A DNA stretch of 33,524 bases from Anaerolineales bacterium UBA6128. Its GTDB lineage: Bacteria > Chloroflexota > Anaerolineae > UBA1429. Position 1 is the stretch's first letter; each line of letters opens with the position of its first letter. The notes under the pieces were generated by a model that saw nothing but the letters and a program-made list of their open reading frames with translations, was not told the origin of the DNA and did no database searches. A program made the translations under genes and the position numbers. The DNA lies in assembly GCA_002423325.1 (NCBI GenBank), contig DIVQ01000089.1:9034-42557 (forward strand), written 5' to 3'. Below are positions 30,189-33,524 of the stretch, in pieces.

Positions 30189-32630
30189 TCAGATGTTGCC
30201 CGATCGCCAGGCGAAGTAACCCCACCGCGCAAAGCTCGCGAGCCACAGCGCCAGGGGCTTGTTCTTCGGGTAGGGCACCTCCCCTTCCCCTTCAGGAACC
30301 TCGATCCCCACCGTCGCGAGAAACTCCCTCGTATCGGCCCCCCGCACGGGCGGAGGGGCCACGTCCACGACCGGCGTCCTCGACAGGTGCATCGGGCTAC
30401 GGACGAAGGTCAGGGGCTCCGGAACCCCGGGGAAAGACGCCTTGCGCACGGCAGGACGAGGACCGGGGTCGTACTTGCGGATGTCGTGCACGAGGTTGCG
30501 CATGGAGTCCCCGGCAAACACGACCACACGGTCCTCGAGCCCCGCTTGCACGACCGTCTTGCGCCAATGCTCCGCGGACCGGAGCCAGAAGGTCTTGCCG
30601 ATCGCCTCGAACAACGCCTCTGGCGTTCGTTGCCCATGGCGGACCAACCCCGCCCGCTGGGCCCACCGCTCCACGTCGTTGCGCAAACCGGCCACCATGG
30701 CATACCCGTCGCGCGCGCGAAGGATCTCCGCGACCGTCTGACGCCCCGGGTCGAACGAGGTCTTGACCCCGGCGCGAAGCCCTTCCTTGAGCCGTTCGCC
30801 CCGCTGGCCCCGGGCGACCCCCGCTACCTGGAAGTACACGGCAATGCGGGTGAGGTGCGTGGTCCCGAAGGTCCCCTCCCCCGTTCTCTGCCTGTGAAAC
30901 AAGCCCATCAACGTCGAGAGGGCCCCGGCAAGACCGCACCCTATGTCGATGATCGGGCTGGGAAGCAGCCGAGGACGCTGGCCCCGGGCATACCCCATCT
31001 GCACCCCGGTCACCGCCTGCACCACCTGCTCGAACCCCGGCCGGTCCCGCCACCCCCCGTCGTTTCCGTACGCATTGAGATGGGTGTAGACGAGGCCTGG
31101 AATCCGCGCCCGAACCGCCTCCGGGTCAATCCCGATCGCGCGGGCCACGTCGAGATGCCGGTAGTTCTGAACCAGCACGTCAGGCTGGAACCCTTCGATG
31201 AGCTTCCACAGCCGCTCCTTGCCCGCGTCGTCGCTGAAGTCGAGTGTGACGGACTTCTTGCCCGGATTGAACACCAGATGGAAGGACAGAGCCCAATCCA
31301 GATTCGTCGGGCTCTGGACGGAGACGACTTCGGCCCCCAGCTCCGCAAGCACCCGCCCCGCGCAAGGGCCCGCGATGACCCGGGAGAGATCGAGCACCCG
31401 AATGCCCTCGAGCGGGTGCCGCAACTCCGTTCCCGCGGCCGCCGTGCGGTCCCAAACCTCCCGGCTCCGCGCCGCAGCTCCCTGCCAACGCTCGATCAAG
31501 CCCCCCACCTCCGCCCGTCGCCGAGCGCACATCACAGGCGGATGGCCCGGCACCGTCAGCACAGGCCCCAGCACGTCCAGCGTCCCCAACTCCGGGTCCT
31601 GCACCTCACAGACATCCGTCATCCCCGCCTGTCGACTGTCTCGCACCCACTCGTCGATGGTGCGAACCTTGATGCAACAGAGCTCCTCACCCAGGATGCG
31701 CTCCCACTCGTCCGCGTCCTTGGTGGCGAAGACTCGCTCGTAGGCGGCACGGATCCGCTTGGCCTCCGGAATGCTCTTCACCTGGCTCGGGTCACGACGC
31801 GTGTCCTCGGACAAAATGGACCGCAGCTGGGACACGTCGCTCGCGTACCCCATGCCCTCCAACAGGTCGAGGATTCGTGCGTTGTGCGCGGGAAGGGTGA
31901 TGTGCAGGTAGATATACCGACCGTCCGCGCACTGCCACGGACTCATGAAAGGCGTGCCCACCATCTTGAGGGGCAAGAACCCCCGGGGGACCCCCGTCTT
32001 CACGAGGATCTGAAGGATCTGGGCGAAGAGGTCCGACTCGTACAGGGATACGTCGACCTGCTGGCCCAAGCCACAGCGTTCCCGCGCGATCAGGGCGGCC
32101 ACGAGCGCATTGGCCGCGTACAGCGCACTGATGACCGACCCGACCGCGAACTCGTGATAGCGCGGCTTGCCCAAGGGCTTGTCGTACAAGAAGGCCGCCA
32201 TCCCCGCCACAGGCTCAAAGAAAGGAAGCCCCGACCGAGGATCCCCGGGGGGAAACGCCGTCAGCCGGCACGCGACGAGCGCCGGATTCGCATTGCTGCG
32301 CACGTCCTCGAGGTCGATTCCCACCTTCGACCAGTCCGCGTCGCTCCACCCGTCGAGGACCACGTCGGCGGACGTCACGAGTACCTCGAGCAGCGCAACA
32401 TCGGCTTGCGCATCCGGGTCCAGCGTCAGCTCCGCCTTGCCGCGAGCGATCATCGCGTCGATCACGGGGTCGACCGGCCGGTCGGATCTACGCACCACGC
32501 GGACCACTTCGGCGCCTTGCTCCGCGATCATCATTCCGACGAGCGGGACAGCCAGGGGCGGCCCCAGCTCCACCACGCGGATCCCCTGTAGCAATCCACG
32601 CTCCACGATCGATGGCTCTCCGGGCTGCAT
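30189..32630 (-). CDS. CaiB/BaiF-family CoA-transferase, two tandem domains
   Basis: The 813-residue protein contains two class III CoA-transferase domains in tandem (about 14-400 and 410-800), each about the length of a normal single-domain family member. Both begin with the Rossmann-like GIRVVELG / GIRVLDLSRVIAGP motif. The catalytic aspartate is present in the second domain, Asp562 (PIIDIGCG). The first has Glu160 at the same place (HEFAVGS), so it may be inactive or structural. Family members move CoA between carboxylic acids through an aspartyl-CoA anhydride; the substrate is unknown. ATG 32630 has GGAGAT seven bases upstream. The opposite strand carries a long artefactual open frame. 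Confidence 0.9.
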   Translation of the reverse strand: MQPGEPSIVERGLLQGIRVVELGPPLAVPLVGMMIAEQGAEVVRVVRRSDRPVDPVIDAMIARGKAELTLDPDAQADVALLEVLVTSADVVLDGWSDADWSKVGIDLEDVRSNANPALVACRLTAFPPGDPRSGLPFFEPVAGMAAFLYDKPLGKPRYHEFAVGSVISALYAANALVAALIARERCGLGQQVDVSLYESDLFAQILQILVKTGVPRGFLPLKMVGTPFMSPWQCADGRYIYLHITLPAHNARILDLLEGMGYASDVSQLRSILSEDTRRDPSQVKSIPEAKRIRAAYERVFATKDADEWERILGEELCCIKVRTIDEWVRDSRQAGMTDVCEVQDPELGTLDVLGPVLTVPGHPPVMCARRRAEVGGLIERWQGAAARSREVWDRTAAAGTELRHPLEGIRVLDLSRVIAGPCAGRVLAELGAEVVSVQSPTNLDWALSFHLVFNPGKKSVTLDFSDDAGKERLWKLIEGFQPDVLVQNYRHLDVARAIGIDPEAVRARIPGLVYTHLNAYGNDGGWRDRPGFEQVVQAVTGVQMGYARGQRPRLLPSPIIDIGCGLAGALSTLMGLFHRQRTGEGTFGTTHLTRIAVYFQVAGVARGQRGERLKEGLRAGVKTSFDPGRQTVAEILRARDGYAMVAGLRNDVERWAQRAGLVRHGQRTPEALFEAIGKTFWLRSAEHWRKTVVQAGLEDRVVVFAGDSMRNLVHDIRKYDPGPRPAVRKASFPGVPEPLTFVRSPMHLSRTPVVDVAPPPVRGADTREFLATVGIEVPEGEGEVPYPKNKPLALWLASFARWGYFAWRSGNI

Positions 32631-32775
32631 GTCCCATCTCCAAGGCGAACAGACGCCAAGAGCCGTTGTATCACGAAGAAAGGGCCAGCGGCCACCCTAG
32701 TGCTGCGTGCCCGAAGTCCCTACCGGGTTGAGGCCCGGCTACGACAATGGACGGATGAGGGACATCAACTAGGAG

Positions 32776-32812
32776 CTGAGAACACGGAACACGGAACAGA
32801 GAACCAGGAACG
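32776..32812. repeat. GAACACGG-type direct repeat
   Basis: Copies of GAACACGG/GGAACAC-like words occur in tandem (GAGAACACGGAAC, ACGGAACAGAGAACC). This sits in the 409-base stretch 32631-33039, which otherwise has only a hairpin and a second repeat. Confidence 0.5.
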
Positions 32813-32861
32813 GGCGGAGTCAGGCGCAACACGCACGGCCTACCTCCGCACCAACCCCAAC

Positions 32862-32896
32862 CCTTCTGTGCCTTCTGCGTCCTCTGTGGTTCTCCG
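32862..32896. repeat. CTTCTGCG-type repeat, copy 1
   Basis: CTTCTGTGC, CTTCTGCGT, CCTCTGTGG and TTCTCCGG follow each other as degenerate copies. The 14 bases CTTCTGCGTCCTCT recur at 33347-33360. It resembles the TTCGTG element at 23631-23684 in layout. Confidence 0.55.
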
Positions 32897-32971
32897 GAGT
32901 GCGATCCCGGTATTCACTTCGGGCACACGGCACTAGGCCATTCGGCTGTCCAGTGGGGACCGGCAAATAGG

Positions 32972-33018
32972 GCACGGGGTAGAACCAGGAAGGGGACGTT
33001 TCCGGTTCCACCCCGTGC
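32972..33018 (-). terminator. Long hairpin after the 54-residue gene
   Basis: GCACGGGGT (32972-32980) pairs with ACCCCGTGC (33010-33018). After one mismatch GAACC pairs with GGTTC, and GGAA with TTCC. It lies 22 bases past the small gene's stop on the minus strand. No T tract, so it may be an RNA 3' stabiliser. Confidence 0.5.
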
Positions 33019-33039
33019 GAGAGCAGTCGTGAGGATCGA

Positions 33040-33204
33040 CTACTTGTGCTGCGGAGACTCGCTCAGGGGCGTGCAACCCGCGTTGGCGAATCCTTTCTCG
33101 GTGCTTACTTCGGCGTCGCAGTACCAAACCTCGCCGTTCTCGGCGACGTGGATCTTGATGGGGCGTGCAGAGGTCTTGCGGATTCCGTTTCCAAGAGTGT
33201 TCAT
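33040..33204 (-). CDS. Small 54-residue protein of unknown function
   Basis: I do not recognise this protein. The frame reads from ATG 33204, with GAGGAA about six bases upstream, and stops with TAG at 33040-33042. It begins MNTLGNGIRKTSARPIKIHV, then has AENGEVWYCDAEV and later NAGCTPLSESPQHK. It has two cysteines (30s and mid-40s), an Arg/Lys-rich start and a Trp-Tyr-Cys segment; no signal peptide or membrane helix. The acid/base mix, good ribosome site and hairpin after the stop make it look like a real gene. It could be a small regulator or metal protein, or a precursor peptide; none is shown. Confidence 0.55.
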   Translation of the reverse strand: MNTLGNGIRKTSARPIKIHVAENGEVWYCDAEVSTEKGFANAGCTPLSESPQHK

Positions 33205-33338
33205 CGTGTTCCTCACGTTTGCTTTGGGTCTTTGTCTTCGGCTCAGGTGCCGTCGTCTACATGTTCCGATGCGTCACCTTGGGAAAGGATCTCACCCCCA
33301 TGTGACGATTTCGATCGACACCCGACGCCACCTCCCCC

Positions 33339-33376
33339 GTCTGTGGCTTCTGCGTCCTCTTTGGTTGTTTCCGAGG
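33339..33376. repeat. CTTCTGCG-type repeat, copy 2
   Basis: Degenerate words GTCTGTGG, CTTCTGCGTCCTCT, TTGGTTGTTT occupy the bases just past the dehydrogenase stop at 33377, as the TTCGTG element does next to the ecfS stop. It shares 14 bases with the copy at 32862. Confidence 0.5.
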
Positions 33377-33524
33377 TCAGGCGCCGAGGAGCGACCCGCC
33401 GCAAACGCGCAGGACGGCCCCGGTCATGCCCCGCGAGCACGGGGTGGCAAGGAAAGTGACGACGTCAGCCACATCTTCGGGCAATCCCCCTTGCCCCAGA
33501 CTGCTCGCCCGCCGGCCCACCTCG
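33377..33524 (-). CDS. FabG-like short-chain dehydrogenase (C-terminal 48 residues)
   Basis: This gene runs in from outside the window. The last 49 codons, ending in TGA at 33377-33379, encode GLPEDVADVVTFLATP, a Ser-rich SRGMTGAV turn and LRVCGGSLLGA. This is the C-terminus of short-chain dehydrogenases of the 3-oxoacyl reductase group, and the VCGGSLLGA end is like that of the FabG4 subgroup. The catalytic Tyr-Lys and NAD(P)-binding parts are not in the window. Such enzymes reduce 3-ketoacyl thioesters. A neighbouring CoA-transferase gives a loose acyl-CoA theme. Confidence 0.75.
   Translation of the reverse strand, partial: EVGRRASSLGQGGLPEDVADVVTFLATPCSRGMTGAVLRVCGGSLLGA

Noticed and set aside
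30117..32591. 824-codon open frame on the plus strand opposite the CoA-transferase
   Set aside because: It mirrors the minus-strand gene, is Pro/Arg/His-rich with no recognisable domain, and arises from the high GC content.

Overview
The window reads as high-GC bacterial DNA in two compositionally different parts. From base 1 to about 27,480 the gene set suggests a Chloroflexota (Anaerolineae-like) genome: short tightly packed operons, Shine-Dalgarno (SD) sites, LysM-Gmad2 surface proteins, a CoaX-type pantothenate kinase, an ECF importer and WtpA/B oxyanion transport. This assignment is inference from family knowledge, without a database search. From about 27,487 to the end, codon use and intergenic style change (many G or C runs, weak SD sites, different gene types). 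That part may come from another organism, through transfer or an assembly join.

Layout of part 1. 1-4,600: the 3' end of an MFS/UMF1 transporter, a methyltransferase, plsX, a NERD-like membrane protein, an HNH endonuclease and an unknown gene. 4,743-9,304 (minus strand): a divIC-like gene, then a cluster of SEC-C protein, HAD hydrolase, galactokinase and GT2 glycosyltransferase. 9,453-14,302 (plus strand): a response regulator with a receiver-GAF-histidine kinase protein, a CE7 acetyl esterase, and a TPR membrane protein with a Mop-domain protein. 14,404-20,472 is a molybdenum/tungsten-flavoured region. It holds two Mop proteins, WtpA/WtpB transport proteins and a 495-residue lipoprotein with three apparent molybdopterin-oxidoreductase folds. 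A recognisable Moco-family riboswitch and a terminator lie in the leader of the lipoprotein gene. Two LysM-Gmad2 paralogues flank this group, each with a near-consensus promoter and a related terminator.

20,551-27,083 is one minus-strand operon: two ECF ATPases, EcfT, an S component, CoaX, CoaBC and an S58 (DmpA/BapA-type) peptidase. Four of its six junctions overlap or nearly do. The likely theme is vitamin B5 uptake and conversion to 4'-phosphopantetheine. A terminator directly abuts the ribosome site of the first gene, which suggests attenuation. A tRNA-Arg(CCT) with its own promoter lies upstream.

Layout of part 2. 27,487-33,524: exonuclease III, an AbgT-family transporter, a 98-bp MITE-like element with a 5-bp target duplication, a double-domain CaiB/BaiF CoA-transferase, a 409-base stretch with low-complexity repeats, an unannotated 54-residue protein, and the C-terminus of a FabG-like short-chain dehydrogenase running off the end. 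Repeat arrays with related TTCGTG/TTCTGCG wording occur next to gene ends in both parts.
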